DNA from: Lachnospiraceae bacterium UBA7093
GTDB lineage: Bacteria > Bacillota > Clostridia > Lachnospirales > Lachnospiraceae
NCBI GenBank assembly: GCA_002492465.1
Contig: DKYT01000030.1
Location: forward strand, 55,969 to 119,968
Reading direction: 5' to 3'
DNA length: 64,000 nucleotides
Shown: one piece after another, positions 8,056 through 17,549 of the stretch
Layout of the letters: each line of letters opens with the position of its first letter
Position numbering within the stretch: the first letter of the stretch is position 1
Program-made: the position numbers and the translations under genes
The notes under the pieces: model-generated
The model's input: the letters and a program-made list of their open reading frames with translations, nothing else
The model's database searches: none
Told to the model about the DNA's origin: nothing

Positions 8056-9156
8056 ATGGACGGGAAAAACTTGAAAGTCGTTTTCTTTATTGGAAACATG
8101 AGTCATTCCGGAGGAACGGAGAGAGTACTCTCAATTATTGCCGGAGGGTTATCCCAAAGAGGTTATCAGGTTTCGATTATGAGCCTTTGGGGAAACGGGC
8201 AGACCTTTTTCCAAATACCGGAGAAGATTAGGATATACTGGTTGGAGAAGGAAGCTCCCGGCGCCGGCATTCTAAAAAAATTAAAATTACTCACCTCGTT
8301 CTTAAAACAAGAGAATACAGATTTTTTGATAGATGTAGATATCATACTTGTCTTTTATTCTCTTATTCTGAAAAGACTTATTCCCCGAATGCAGTGGATT
8401 TCCTGGGAACATTTTAATTTCTTTTATCATTTTAAAAAAAATCAGTCACTTCGCGGGATTGCAAGAAGGCTGGTCGGCAGATTCTCCGATCATCTGGTGG
8501 TTTTATCCGAGGAAGATAAAGGGTATTATCAGGACAATCTAAAGCTGAAATGCGGTATTACCCGTATATACAATCCCAATCCCTACGAAGAACAGGCGCC
8601 AAAGGATGCGGGAGAACCGATCATCTTTGCGGCAGGGAGGCTGACGGGAGTAAAAGGCTTTGATCTTTTGATTGAAAGCTGGAAGCTGCTTGAACCCAAG
8701 TATCCCCAGTGGACTGTGTTGGTTGCCGGAGAAGGAGAAGACAGGGAGAAATTGGAGAAAGCAGTCAGGGATGCGGCGCTTTGTCATTTCCACCTGATTG
8801 GCAGGACGGCACATGTGGAACAGTATTACAAAAGAGCGGAGATTTTTGCCCTGCCGTCCAGAGACGAAGGATTTGGGATGGTCTTGCTGGAGGCAATGGA
8901 TTTTGCCCTTCCCGCAGTGAGTTTTGCCTGCAAGGCGGGACCCAGGGAGATTGTGATTGAAGGAGAAAACGGTTTCTTGGTAGCGCCTGAAAATACAGAA
9001 GCCTTTGCCCGGAAATTGGAATTGCTTATGACGGATGATGAAATGCGAAGGGAAATGGGGAGAAAGGCGCAGAAATCCACCTGCCGTTTTAACAAGGCGC
9101 AGATTCTTGATGAGTGGGAAAAACTATTGGAAAGTATGATAAATCAGACGGGCTAA
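8056..9156 (+). CDS. Glycosyltransferase family 4
   Basis: 366 residues. N-terminal NMSHSGGTERVLSII is the family-4 acceptor-side glycine loop. The C-terminal half has AAGRLTGVKGFDLLIESW and the EX7E region PSRDEGFGMVLLEAM that binds the nucleotide-sugar. A cytoplasmic retaining GT-B enzyme; donor and acceptor cannot be deduced. ATG at 8056 is chosen because GAGG lies just upstream (upstream extension to 8026 lacks a ribosome site). First gene of the long rightward exopolysaccharide cluster, 10 bases before a GT8 gene. Confidence 0.87.
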   Translation: MDGKNLKVVFFIGNMSHSGGTERVLSIIAGGLSQRGYQVSIMSLWGNGQTFFQIPEKIRIYWLEKEAPGAGILKKLKLLTSFLKQENTDFLIDVDIILVFYSLILKRLIPRMQWISWEHFNFFYHFKKNQSLRGIARRLVGRFSDHLVVLSEEDKGYYQDNLKLKCGITRIYNPNPYEEQAPKDAGEPIIFAAGRLTGVKGFDLLIESWKLLEPKYPQWTVLVAGEGEDREKLEKAVRDAALCHFHLIGRTAHVEQYYKRAEIFALPSRDEGFGMVLLEAMDFALPAVSFACKAGPREIVIEGENGFLVAPENTEAFARKLELLMTDDEMRREMGRKAQKSTCRFNKAQILDEWEKLLESMINQTG

Positions 9157-9166
9157 AGGAGCTAAA

Positions 9167-10078
9167 ATGAACATTCTGGTGACGGTAGACAGCAATTATG
9201 TGCGTCCTTTGAAGGTTATGTTGACATCATTCTTTACATATCACAAGAATGAAAACCAAATCTATTTGTTATACAGCAACGTGAAAGAAACGGAATTGGC
9301 GGAACTCAGAAGTTTGATTGAAGAAAGGAACAGCCAATTTTTCCCCGTGAGAATGGAGGAAAGCCTGCTTTCTGATGTGCCGGTGTTCCGGTATTTTACC
9401 AAAGAGATGTATTACCGTCTTTTTGCGGGGGTTATGTTTCTTGGAAAAGATAAAATGCTTTATCTGGACCCGGACATTTTAGTCAGAGGCTCGCTGGAGG
9501 CTCTCTATGAGACAGACGTTGAGGGGAGTGTACTGGCGGGAGTTGCGGATTATGCCATCAATCATATGGCGACGCTTTCAGTGCATAAAGAAGAGCTTGG
9601 TATTGAGGAAAAAGAACAGTACATTAATTCCGGTGTTCTGTTGTTGAATCTTAAAGAGCTCCGGAAACGTTTTCGGGGAAAAGATATTGAAACAATTGTG
9701 AGGGAAAAGGGAGGGTTCCTGCTGTACCCGGATCAAGATATTATCAATTTACTTTTCAGAGGAAGGATCAAACTTCTGGAAAGAAAATATAACTACAATA
9801 CAGGGTATGGAAGCTTCGCTAAAATGCTGAGGTATATTACGGGAGGATTTGTAAAAGAGAAGCAATATCCGGTAATTGTGCATTATATGGGAGCATCGAA
9901 GCCCTGGCATCCGGAGTATTACGGCAAATTTGGAAAAGAGTATCGCCGTTATCTGAAGCAGTATCCTGATACGGATCCTGAGGCGGAGAGAAAATGGAAA
10001 AGACGGCATGTGGCAGTGGCAGAACATTTGATAGGTGTAGTGATTCATAAAGTGGGAGGAAAGAATCATGGCAAATAG
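9167..10078 (+). CDS. Glycosyltransferase family 8
   Basis: 303 residues with the GT8 layout: N-terminal MNILVTVDSNYVRPLKVML, FRYFTKEMYYRLFAG, the metal/UDP-binding DxD as YLDPDILVRG and the C-terminal VHYMGASKPWHPEYYG that closes the active site. Retaining GT-A enzyme using UDP-glucose or UDP-galactose in related LPS and glycogenin-like systems. Its 3' end overlaps the next glycosyltransferase gene by 11 bases, so they are coupled. Confidence 0.88.
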   Translation: MNILVTVDSNYVRPLKVMLTSFFTYHKNENQIYLLYSNVKETELAELRSLIEERNSQFFPVRMEESLLSDVPVFRYFTKEMYYRLFAGVMFLGKDKMLYLDPDILVRGSLEALYETDVEGSVLAGVADYAINHMATLSVHKEELGIEEKEQYINSGVLLLNLKELRKRFRGKDIETIVREKGGFLLYPDQDIINLLFRGRIKLLERKYNYNTGYGSFAKMLRYITGGFVKEKQYPVIVHYMGASKPWHPEYYGKFGKEYRRYLKQYPDTDPEAERKWKRRHVAVAEHLIGVVIHKVGGKNHGK

Positions 10079-10973
10079 CAGCGTATCGATCATCATACCG
10101 GCATACAACGAGGAGGAAGCCATCGGAGCGGTATTGGAAGAACTCTTGAATGAAATACCCAAGTGGGACATGGAAGACATTGAGGTGGTGGTGATTAACG
10201 ACGGAAGCGTGGACCGCACCGCTCAGATTGTAAGTGAGTTTCCTACCGTCCGCCTGATTAACCACAGGAAAAACAAGGGCTACGGCGCAGCAATCAAAAC
10301 GGGTATCAGAGAATCCACAGGGGAGATTATCGCCTGGTATGATGCAGACGGACAGCACCGCCCTGAAGACATTTTAAAACTGATTAAGGAAATGGACGAA
10401 GAAAATCTGGATTACTGCGTGGGAATCAGAGGAGCCGATTCCTATGAGGACAGAAAAAGGCGGTTTGGAAAAAAGGTATTAAAGAGTATTCTTCGATTTA
10501 TTCTAAAGGAAGAACTGAGGGATTTCAATTCCGGAATGAGAGGATTCCGCAGAGATGTGATCGTGCCCCACCTTTCTTTGATTCCCAATACCTTCGGTGC
10601 GTCTACCGTTACAACAGCGTTGATGATGGAGCAGGAGTATAATGGCGGGGAAGTGAATATCACCGTCAGAAAGAGAACAGGGAAAAGCTCTGTAAGGCAG
10701 TTCCGGGATGGATTCAGAACCATTGGCTTGATTCTGCAGGTGGTTATCCTGTTTCAGCCTATGCGGATTCTGGGAAAAAGCGGGCTGTTCATATGTGCGT
10801 TGGGCGTTCTTTACGGCGTAATCCGCGCTGTGCAGTGGTCTAACGGAGTTCCGATCCTTGCCTCCATTTTGGTTATGTTTGGGTTCCAGTTGATCTGTTT
10901 TGGGGTATTGTCAGATCAGATCAGTAAAATGCGCAAGCAGGAGGAGGAACAGCGCTATATATATCCTAGATAA
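10068..10973 (+). CDS. Glycosyltransferase family 2, membrane anchored (DPM/GtrB-like)
   Basis: 301 residues. The GT2 core starts SSVSIIIPAYNEEEAI, followed by VVVINDGSVDRT and ending the donor site with WYDADGQHRPEDI (DxD). Two hydrophobic segments near residues 228-290 form a C-terminal membrane anchor, as in polyprenyl-phosphate glucose/mannose synthases. Likely loads a sugar onto undecaprenyl phosphate or a lipid-linked intermediate at the inner face of the membrane. A GT-C-like protein (18457-20742) in the same cluster could use such a lipid-linked donor; that link is inference. Confidence 0.85.
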   Translation: MANSSVSIIIPAYNEEEAIGAVLEELLNEIPKWDMEDIEVVVINDGSVDRTAQIVSEFPTVRLINHRKNKGYGAAIKTGIRESTGEIIAWYDADGQHRPEDILKLIKEMDEENLDYCVGIRGADSYEDRKRRFGKKVLKSILRFILKEELRDFNSGMRGFRRDVIVPHLSLIPNTFGASTVTTALMMEQEYNGGEVNITVRKRTGKSSVRQFRDGFRTIGLILQVVILFQPMRILGKSGLFICALGVLYGVIRAVQWSNGVPILASILVMFGFQLICFGVLSDQISKMRKQEEEQRYIYPR

Positions 10974-10987
10974 CGGGGAGAAGCGAT

Positions 10988-12463
10988 ATGTTAAAGATAT
11001 CAGATTATGTGGCGATGGTAGCTGGATTTGCAGGGGTATTTCTCTTTTACCTTATTTTTTCCGGGAATTTGGTCATTGATTATGGAACTGAAATTGAGCT
11101 GCCGGAGATTTCATTAGAGGTACCGTCCCAGAGAGAGGAGCCGGAGGCGGCGGAATATGTGGTGCTCTATGGGGAGGAAAAGGACAGTGCAGTTTCCCAG
11201 CAGGTTATGGAAATGCTGGATAAGTTGAAAAAGGACTATATTTCCAGGGAAGGCTTTCAGGAACTGAGCGAATTACAGAAAGAAAAGGCAGCCGTATTTT
11301 TGATTACAGCGGAGAATCTGAAGGAAATTCAGGGATGGCAGACGCTTTTGGAAATGGCGAAGACGGAAGGAAAGCAGATTTTCTTCACGGTTTTGCCAAA
11401 GGAGGATCCTGAATATGACAAGGAGCTGGGCATTCAGGAGCGTTACAGTGAGACTGAGATCGATGGTGTGATGATTTTTGAAGGGATTTTGGTCCAGGGG
11501 ATGCTTTATTATGAAGAATTGCCTATGACGGTGCAGAGTATTACCCTTGACGCTTCTTGTACGAGAATGGTACAAGAGAGAAGTAAGGAGAATAAAAAGC
11601 AAAATCTTCTTACGCCGCTGGTGTGGAAAAGACAGTACGGTGCCGGAAAAGTTTATGCCTGCAATGGCTCTTTCCTGCAGGAAGAAGCGGGAATTGGTAT
11701 TTTTACCGGAATTTTGGCTGATATGAACGAGGTGTTTTTGTACCCGGTGGTAAATAGCAGCGCTGTATTATTGGATTATTGTCCGGACTTTGAGCATGTA
11801 GATCAGGAGATGATTTATGAGCTGTATAGCAGGGATCCGGTTATGTTTATCCGGGATGTCATATGGCCGTCTATGGATAAGATCAGCCATTCAGAAGAGT
11901 TGATCTTTTCAGGAAGAACTCACATGGCGGAGACTACGGATGATTTTCACGATGTCCAGATTCAGATGCAGCGAAGCGGCAGTGTGATTCTCGGTGAGGA
12001 GGAAGGGACACTTTTACCGTTAATCAGCGAAGGACATATTCCGGATGATAAAAAACGCTACCAAATGGAAACCAGGGCTTCCGGAGAGGGGCTTGCTACC
12101 TGCTATCTGGACATGCGCCAGGTACTTGGCGGCGGTGAACAGGAAACATATGAGTGGGCGGAATATTTGTTTGATCTGTCAAACAATATGTATGATATTT
12201 ATCGAAATAACCATTTCCTGGAGGAAGTTAACTGGCGGGAGGCGGAAGAGCGTTATAAAAGATATGTAAAGATCAGACCTGAGTTTATACTTTCAGATGA
12301 CAGCATTGAAATTTCAGCGGAAGATTTTGTCGACGTCTGGTATTGTGTAGTGAGAACGGAAAGGAATATCGTGGAAGGCGACGGCTATGAGGTGCAAAAA
12401 ATAGGAGAAGAGGCTTACCTGCTGGAGATCAGACGGCAGGAGGTCGGGATTCTTATGGATTGA
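10988..12463 (+). CDS. Membrane-anchored extracellular protein of the Pel cluster (DUF2194/PelA-deacetylase-like)
   Basis: 491 residues with one N-terminal membrane anchor (about residues 8-27) and the rest extracellular. It lies immediately before pelF, where Gram-positive pel clusters carry a PelA-type deacetylase or DUF2194 protein. The segment VVNSSAVLLDYCPDF is in a plausible place for the first metal-binding motif of that group (usually YxDDFP-like), but the double Asp is not present, so catalysis is doubtful. No glycoside hydrolase domain is visible. Homology is inferred from position and overall layout; a profile search is needed to confirm it. Confidence 0.5.
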   Translation: MLKISDYVAMVAGFAGVFLFYLIFSGNLVIDYGTEIELPEISLEVPSQREEPEAAEYVVLYGEEKDSAVSQQVMEMLDKLKKDYISREGFQELSELQKEKAAVFLITAENLKEIQGWQTLLEMAKTEGKQIFFTVLPKEDPEYDKELGIQERYSETEIDGVMIFEGILVQGMLYYEELPMTVQSITLDASCTRMVQERSKENKKQNLLTPLVWKRQYGAGKVYACNGSFLQEEAGIGIFTGILADMNEVFLYPVVNSSAVLLDYCPDFEHVDQEMIYELYSRDPVMFIRDVIWPSMDKISHSEELIFSGRTHMAETTDDFHDVQIQMQRSGSVILGEEEGTLLPLISEGHIPDDKKRYQMETRASGEGLATCYLDMRQVLGGGEQETYEWAEYLFDLSNNMYDIYRNNHFLEEVNWREAEERYKRYVKIRPEFILSDDSIEISAEDFVDVWYCVVRTERNIVEGDGYEVQKIGEEAYLLEIRRQEVGILMD

Positions 12464-12485
12464 CAGGGTTTGGAGAAAAGAGAGC

Positions 12486-13892
12486 ATGAAAATAGCAATG
12501 TTTGCGGAGGGCAGTTATCCCTATGTGGCAGGCGGCGTTTCGGGATGGATTCAGATGCTGTTGAAAGCATTGGATGACAAAGAGTTTGTAATATATACGC
12601 TTGTGGCAACCGAAGAGGACAGGGGAAAATTCAAGTATGAAATTCCTTCTAATTTGCGGGAAATCAGGGAAACCTGCCTGAATGTAAAGGAGGAATTTGA
12701 GAAAAAGAAGAAAGTGAAATTGTCTGACCAGGAAAAGGAAAGCCTTCGCTCCCTTTTATTCGGAGAAGATATACAGTGGGAGAGAATATTCCGTTTTTTT
12801 GATGCGACAACTTATTCTGTAAATGACCTGTTGATGAGTTTGGATTTTATGGAACTGACAAGAGAATTGTACATAGAGAAATATCCCAACTGTGTGTTTA
12901 CAGACTTTTTGTGGAGCATTCGGTCTTTGTACCTTCCTTTGTTCCGGGTGTTGATGACGCCCATTGAGGAGGCTGACTGTTACCATGCCATTTCTACCGG
13001 ATATGCGGGCATTATGGCATGCAAGGCAAAATATTTATATCATAAACCCCTTATCCTTACGGAGCATGGTATTTATACCAGAGAAAGGGAAGAGGAAATC
13101 ATCAAGGTTGACTGGACCCAGGGGATTTATAAGAACCTGTGGATCGATTATTTCTATATGCTGTCCCAGTGTATTTATGATGAGGCGGACTGCGTTATTT
13201 CACTGTTTCAGGCGGCGAGACAGATACAGACGGAGATCGGATGCCCTAAGGAAAAAACCAGGGTCATTTCCAATGGCGTATATGTAAAAGAAATGGAGAA
13301 TCTTCCCGGAAAATCTAAGGAAGAGGAAGGTAAAATAAACATTGGCGCGGTTCTGCGGATTGTGCCCATCAAGGATGTAAAGACCATGATCAATGCTTAT
13401 CGCTTAGCAAAAGCGGAGGTGCCTTCCCTTGCCCTGTATTTAATGGGTCCTACTGAAGAAAATGAGAAGTATTATCAGGAATGTCTCGACCTGGTGAACA
13501 GCTTTCACATAGAAGATGTATTTTTTACAGGAAGAATTCAGGTGAAGGAGTATCTTGGCAGGATGGATATGATCGTACTGACCAGTATCTCCGAGGGACA
13601 GCCGTTATGTCTGCTGGAGGCGATGGCGGCGGGCAGACCCTGTATATCCACAGACGTAGGAGGCTGTAAGGAACTTCTATATGGCGCTGATTATGATCAG
13701 TATGGACGATGCGGCGTGATCATCCCCACCATGAATGTGGAAAAAGCAGCGGAGGCAATGGTCCAGCTTGCAGCCAATGAGAAAATGAGAGAACAGATGG
13801 GGCAGGTTGGAAAAATAAGAGCAACTCAGTTTTATCAGAATGAAGAGGTAATACGGAAATACAGAGAACTTTACAATCGTTTTGAGAGGTGA
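12486..13892 (+). CDS. pelF: PelF-type glycosyltransferase (GT4)
   Basis: 468 residues. The N-terminus AMFAEGSYPYVAGGVSGWIQ is the hallmark of PelF, followed by the long PelF-specific N-domain. The C-terminal GT-B domain has LRIVPIKDVKTMINAY, YLMGPTEENEKYYQECLDLV and the EX7E region TSISEGQPLCLLEAM with GGCKELL. PelF is the cytosolic polymerising transferase of Pel polysaccharide, using UDP-sugars (UDP-GalNAc in studied systems). It meets the pelG gene end to end (pelG ATG at 13901, 8 bases past this stop). Confidence 0.9.
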   Translation: MKIAMFAEGSYPYVAGGVSGWIQMLLKALDDKEFVIYTLVATEEDRGKFKYEIPSNLREIRETCLNVKEEFEKKKKVKLSDQEKESLRSLLFGEDIQWERIFRFFDATTYSVNDLLMSLDFMELTRELYIEKYPNCVFTDFLWSIRSLYLPLFRVLMTPIEEADCYHAISTGYAGIMACKAKYLYHKPLILTEHGIYTREREEEIIKVDWTQGIYKNLWIDYFYMLSQCIYDEADCVISLFQAARQIQTEIGCPKEKTRVISNGVYVKEMENLPGKSKEEEGKINIGAVLRIVPIKDVKTMINAYRLAKAEVPSLALYLMGPTEENEKYYQECLDLVNSFHIEDVFFTGRIQVKEYLGRMDMIVLTSISEGQPLCLLEAMAAGRPCISTDVGGCKELLYGADYDQYGRCGVIIPTMNVEKAAEAMVQLAANEKMREQMGQVGKIRATQFYQNEEVIRKYRELYNRFER

Positions 13893-13900
13893 CCGGAAGA

Positions 13901-15373
13901 ATGGCTGGTATCGGATTTGAACTGAAGAAATTATTTAACAGAGAGGGAATTTTAAGTACGGTTTTTGCAGGCTTGTATGCAACTATCGTTACGGTAGGTC
14001 CCACTTTAATGGTCATTGTATGTATGAATTTAATGTATTACATTCTGCCCTATATGAATGTTCCTTACAGGGAAAAGGAAATTCTTTCCTCTACCATTTT
14101 GTATGTGTTTATCTTTGCGTTGATCGTCTCCTCGCCGGTCAATATTATTCTTTCAAGGTATACTGCCGACAAAATTTACCAGGAGGATTATGACAGCGTT
14201 TTATCAGCATTTGATACGGGAAATTTTGTTCTTGCAATCTTAACGGTGTTGACGGGCGTTCCCTTTGGAATTGCAATGTATTTTATTGGAAAATTTTCCC
14301 TGGCGTATATTATGGCGTCCTACCTGTTTTACGCGGGATTGATTTTTTCTTTTTACGGTATGACCTTTATTACCCTGTTAAAAGAATATCGAAAGATCAC
14401 CTACAGCTTTTTGCTCAGTCTTGTAGTAGGGCTTCTGTTTGCATGCGCGCTGGTTTTCTGGTGGGAGCTTTCAGCTATAAACGGCATTCTTGGGGGAATG
14501 ACGCTGAGCTTTAATATGATCGCTATGATGCTGATGTCCAGGATCAGGAGAAACTTTAAGGCGCATAACAGAAATACCAGAGAAGTGCTGCGGTATTTTA
14601 AGAAATGTTGGAAACTGCTTTTGTCCAGTTTCTTTTATACCCTGGGGCTGTACAGCCATAATTTTATATTCTGGTTTTTTTCCTCCTATCAGGTGCTGGT
14701 GGCGAAGGTGTTTTTGTCGGCGCCTACCTATGATATGGTGACATATCTTGCCATGCTCAGCAATATATCCATTCTGGTTATTTTTGTGGTCAATGTGGAG
14801 ACCAAATTCCATACGGCGTATAAGACCTACTGCGAATCCATCATTGGCGCTTCCGGCAAGGATATTCTCAGGGCAAAGCAAAAGATGATAGAGGTGCTTC
14901 GCAAGGAATTTTTGTACATTGTACAGCTGCAGATTATGATTAATATCTGCGTTTTTGTGCTGGTGATTGCCTTTGCATCGGATCTGGGAATTACCGGAAG
15001 GATCCTTACCATGTATCCAGTGATGTCCATGGCGTATATGCTGATCTACCTGGTGCAGTGTATGATGATCTTTCAATATTACCTGGACGATGGCGGAGGC
15101 GCTGTGCTGGTCAGCTTGATTTTTGTGCTGGGAAGCACCGTGGGAAGTCTGGTATCGGTTCATTTCGCACCGGTGTTTGCAGGGTGCGGCGTGCTTTTTG
15201 GCGTATTTTTAAGCTTTACATTTGCTTTCTTCCGTATCCGATATATGCTTATCCATCTGGACGAGCACATCTATTGCCGCGGAAATATTGTCAATATGCA
15301 GAAGAGAAAAGGGTTTGGAAGGAAGAAAGAAGAAAAGCGAAAAGTCGTAGTTTATTCTTTTAACAAATTGTAA
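13901..15373 (+). CDS. pelG: PelG-type exopolysaccharide transporter
   Basis: 490 residues, about 12 membrane helices, starting with the PelG signature MAGIGFELKKLF and AGLYATIVTVGPTLMV. PelG is the inner-membrane channel that works with PelF, PelD and PelE to move Pel across the membrane. The start at 13901 is preferred to the upstream GTG at 13889 because the family begins MAGIGFEL and an AGAGG lies upstream. The C-terminal tail is Lys/Arg rich and cytosolic. Confidence 0.9.
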   Translation: MAGIGFELKKLFNREGILSTVFAGLYATIVTVGPTLMVIVCMNLMYYILPYMNVPYREKEILSSTILYVFIFALIVSSPVNIILSRYTADKIYQEDYDSVLSAFDTGNFVLAILTVLTGVPFGIAMYFIGKFSLAYIMASYLFYAGLIFSFYGMTFITLLKEYRKITYSFLLSLVVGLLFACALVFWWELSAINGILGGMTLSFNMIAMMLMSRIRRNFKAHNRNTREVLRYFKKCWKLLLSSFFYTLGLYSHNFIFWFFSSYQVLVAKVFLSAPTYDMVTYLAMLSNISILVIFVVNVETKFHTAYKTYCESIIGASGKDILRAKQKMIEVLRKEFLYIVQLQIMINICVFVLVIAFASDLGITGRILTMYPVMSMAYMLIYLVQCMMIFQYYLDDGGGAVLVSLIFVLGSTVGSLVSVHFAPVFAGCGVLFGVFLSFTFAFFRIRYMLIHLDEHIYCRGNIVNMQKRKGFGRKKEEKRKVVVYSFNKL

Positions 15374-15389
15374 AAGTAGGGGAGAAGCT

Positions 15390-17549
15390 ATGAAAGTATT
15401 GATTGTAGGAAGCTATGGTTTGGTGACGGGAAATCTGGTTGCCAGAATGCACAGAGAAAAATGGGATGTATATGTACTGACAGGAAACCAAAAAAATGAT
15501 AAGAGAGTCGGTATGCCGAAGCACATTTCTTTCACCTTTGAGGAGGATGCTGCGGACATCAAATATGTGATACAGGGCATTATGCCGGATTATGTGATTT
15601 TCACAGGCGCCTGGGATGAGAATTACCAGTGGAACAGAGAGGATTGCGCATCTGCTTTTAACAGTGGATTGGTGAATGTTTTGAGCTGGGCAAAGGAATA
15701 CAGGGTTCCCAGATTTTGCTATTTATCTTGTATGGATGCGGAAGAAGAAGGGGATGTGAGAGGAAGACTGGTGCGGAACGGGGAGCGGATCTGCGAGACG
15801 TATGCATCTGTCGGCTTTTCTATTACAGCTCTGCGCCTGCCCTATGTGTATGGCAACTGCAGATGTGCGGAGGATACACTGGATCTTTTGGCGGAGCAGT
15901 GCTTTCTGGCAAGGTCAGGGCAGGATTATCGTCTGCCCAGATGCTGCTTTACGCCCTTGTTTGTTTCAGATCTTGCCGAAGCCGTTTACAGGGTAGGACG
16001 GGAAGAACCGGGAGAAAAAGCCTTTGCCTGTTATGAGGTGAAAGGGAAGGAGGAGCTTTCTGGCGAGAGTTTTGACGGGTATATAAAGGCTTTGTATCCC
16101 AAAAGCGCCGGGAAGGCATCGGGTAAACTTGCACTTTCTGATACGGAAGAAATCAAGACGGATGACTTTGGCGAAAATTTTGGATATTTCCCTAAGATTG
16201 ACATGAAAACAGGGCTTGAAAGAGTAGAAGCCTTTTTAAATAAAAATCAAAAAAAGATTGAAAAGATCAGAAAAACAAGGGAACAGGAGGAGCTGCTTGC
16301 AAGAAAACAGTCCGCCCGAGAACAGATTAAAAAGGGGCTGGCAAAAATTTTGCGGATTCTGGAAAATCTGGTGATCTTTGCCATAGCATTTGCCGCCGAG
16401 TATTATTTAAAGGGAGAAATCGATGCATTTGCCAAGGTGGACTTTCTGCTTTTATATATTGTGCTGATCGCTATTCAGAGAGGGGTAGGAGAGAGCATAC
16501 TTGCCGTTATACTTGCCACCATGGGAAATCTCTGGATTGCCCTTGACCAGGGAGGCACCGTCAGCAGTGTCATGACCCAGTACCAGTTTGTGATTCAATT
16601 TTTATTTTATTTCGTTATTTCCATTGGCATTACTTATTCCTTCCTGAATTACCGCAATAAATCCAAGGAGAGAATGGAACAGCTAAAAGAGCTTGAAGAG
16701 GAATATACAAGAATTATTGGAATCAATAAGACGAACATAGAGATTAAAAAAGCGTTTGAGGACAGGCTGATCAGTTACGACGACAGCATCGGGAAGATCT
16801 ACAATGTGGTCTCCGAATTGGATGTATTAGAAGTTGATAAGGTGATCATGGCTGCACTGCGGGTAGTGAGCAAGATCATGAAGGTAAGGGACGTATCCAT
16901 TTTTTATGCAGGGACAGACCAGTATTTCCATTTTGTGGGCGCTACCACCAAGGACACCGGCGAACAGAAAACCATTCATCTAAGTTCTTATCCGAATATG
17001 GAACGGGTATTGATGGAGGGGGAAATTTATATTAACCATGAGATCGGAGGAATTCTTCCGCGAATGGCGGCGCCAATTTTTTCCGGAAATAAGCTGGTGT
17101 ACATTATCATGCTCTGGAATATGGAATTTGAGGAGCTGAATCTTTACAAAAAGAACCTGTTTCTGGTACTGGTAAAACTGATTACCTCCAGCCTGGAGAA
17201 GGGATATCAGTATGAAACCATTGGCAGAAGCCAGGAGTATTATGAGGATACCAATATTATGCTGCCGGAATCCTTCAAGAAGAAGATCGTAGAGCTGATG
17301 AAAGGAAAAACCCAGGAAGAGGCGGAATATACTTTGCTGCAGATCAAAACAGAGGAAAGAGGGCGGGATCAGCTTAACCGGGAGCTGGGAGGGCTTCTTA
17401 GAGACAGTGACCGAATCGGGTATCTCAAGGATGAGGATCATTACATATACGTGCTTGCGCATACAAGCTTCAAAGATTCAGAATTTGTGGTGAGAAAATT
17501 GGCAAGAGAAGGATTTCAATGCAGGGTGGTAACTTCAAATGAGACTTAA
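15390..17549 (+). CDS. pelD: SDR domain fused to PelD-type c-di-GMP receptor
   Basis: 719 residues. Residues 1-~285 are an extended SDR/epimerase-like Rossmann domain (KVLIVGSYGLVTGNL; LRLPYVYGNC). At the usual YxxxK position Tyr and Lys appear replaced (LVRNGERICE), so it may not be catalytic. Residues ~285-330 are coiled coil. About four membrane helices (~330-425) follow, then a second coiled coil, a GAF domain (~455-600) and a degenerate GGDEF domain. RDSD at 671-674 matches the RxxD c-di-GMP I-site, while the GGDEF motif itself is replaced (LKDED). This is the PelD layout with an added N-terminal SDR. Overlaps the PelE gene by 11 bases. Confidence 0.8.
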   Translation: MKVLIVGSYGLVTGNLVARMHREKWDVYVLTGNQKNDKRVGMPKHISFTFEEDAADIKYVIQGIMPDYVIFTGAWDENYQWNREDCASAFNSGLVNVLSWAKEYRVPRFCYLSCMDAEEEGDVRGRLVRNGERICETYASVGFSITALRLPYVYGNCRCAEDTLDLLAEQCFLARSGQDYRLPRCCFTPLFVSDLAEAVYRVGREEPGEKAFACYEVKGKEELSGESFDGYIKALYPKSAGKASGKLALSDTEEIKTDDFGENFGYFPKIDMKTGLERVEAFLNKNQKKIEKIRKTREQEELLARKQSAREQIKKGLAKILRILENLVIFAIAFAAEYYLKGEIDAFAKVDFLLLYIVLIAIQRGVGESILAVILATMGNLWIALDQGGTVSSVMTQYQFVIQFLFYFVISIGITYSFLNYRNKSKERMEQLKELEEEYTRIIGINKTNIEIKKAFEDRLISYDDSIGKIYNVVSELDVLEVDKVIMAALRVVSKIMKVRDVSIFYAGTDQYFHFVGATTKDTGEQKTIHLSSYPNMERVLMEGEIYINHEIGGILPRMAAPIFSGNKLVYIIMLWNMEFEELNLYKKNLFLVLVKLITSSLEKGYQYETIGRSQEYYEDTNIMLPESFKKKIVELMKGKTQEEAEYTLLQIKTEERGRDQLNRELGGLLRDSDRIGYLKDEDHYIYVLAHTSFKDSEFVVRKLAREGFQCRVVTSNET

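Noticed and set aside
10988..12463. PelA glycoside hydrolase
   Set aside because: No GH114/GH166-type catalytic motif is visible; only an anchored extracellular protein of possible deacetylase type.
14471..15163. 230-codon reverse frame inside pelG
   Set aside because: Antisense shadow of a well-supported membrane protein; no ribosome site or family.
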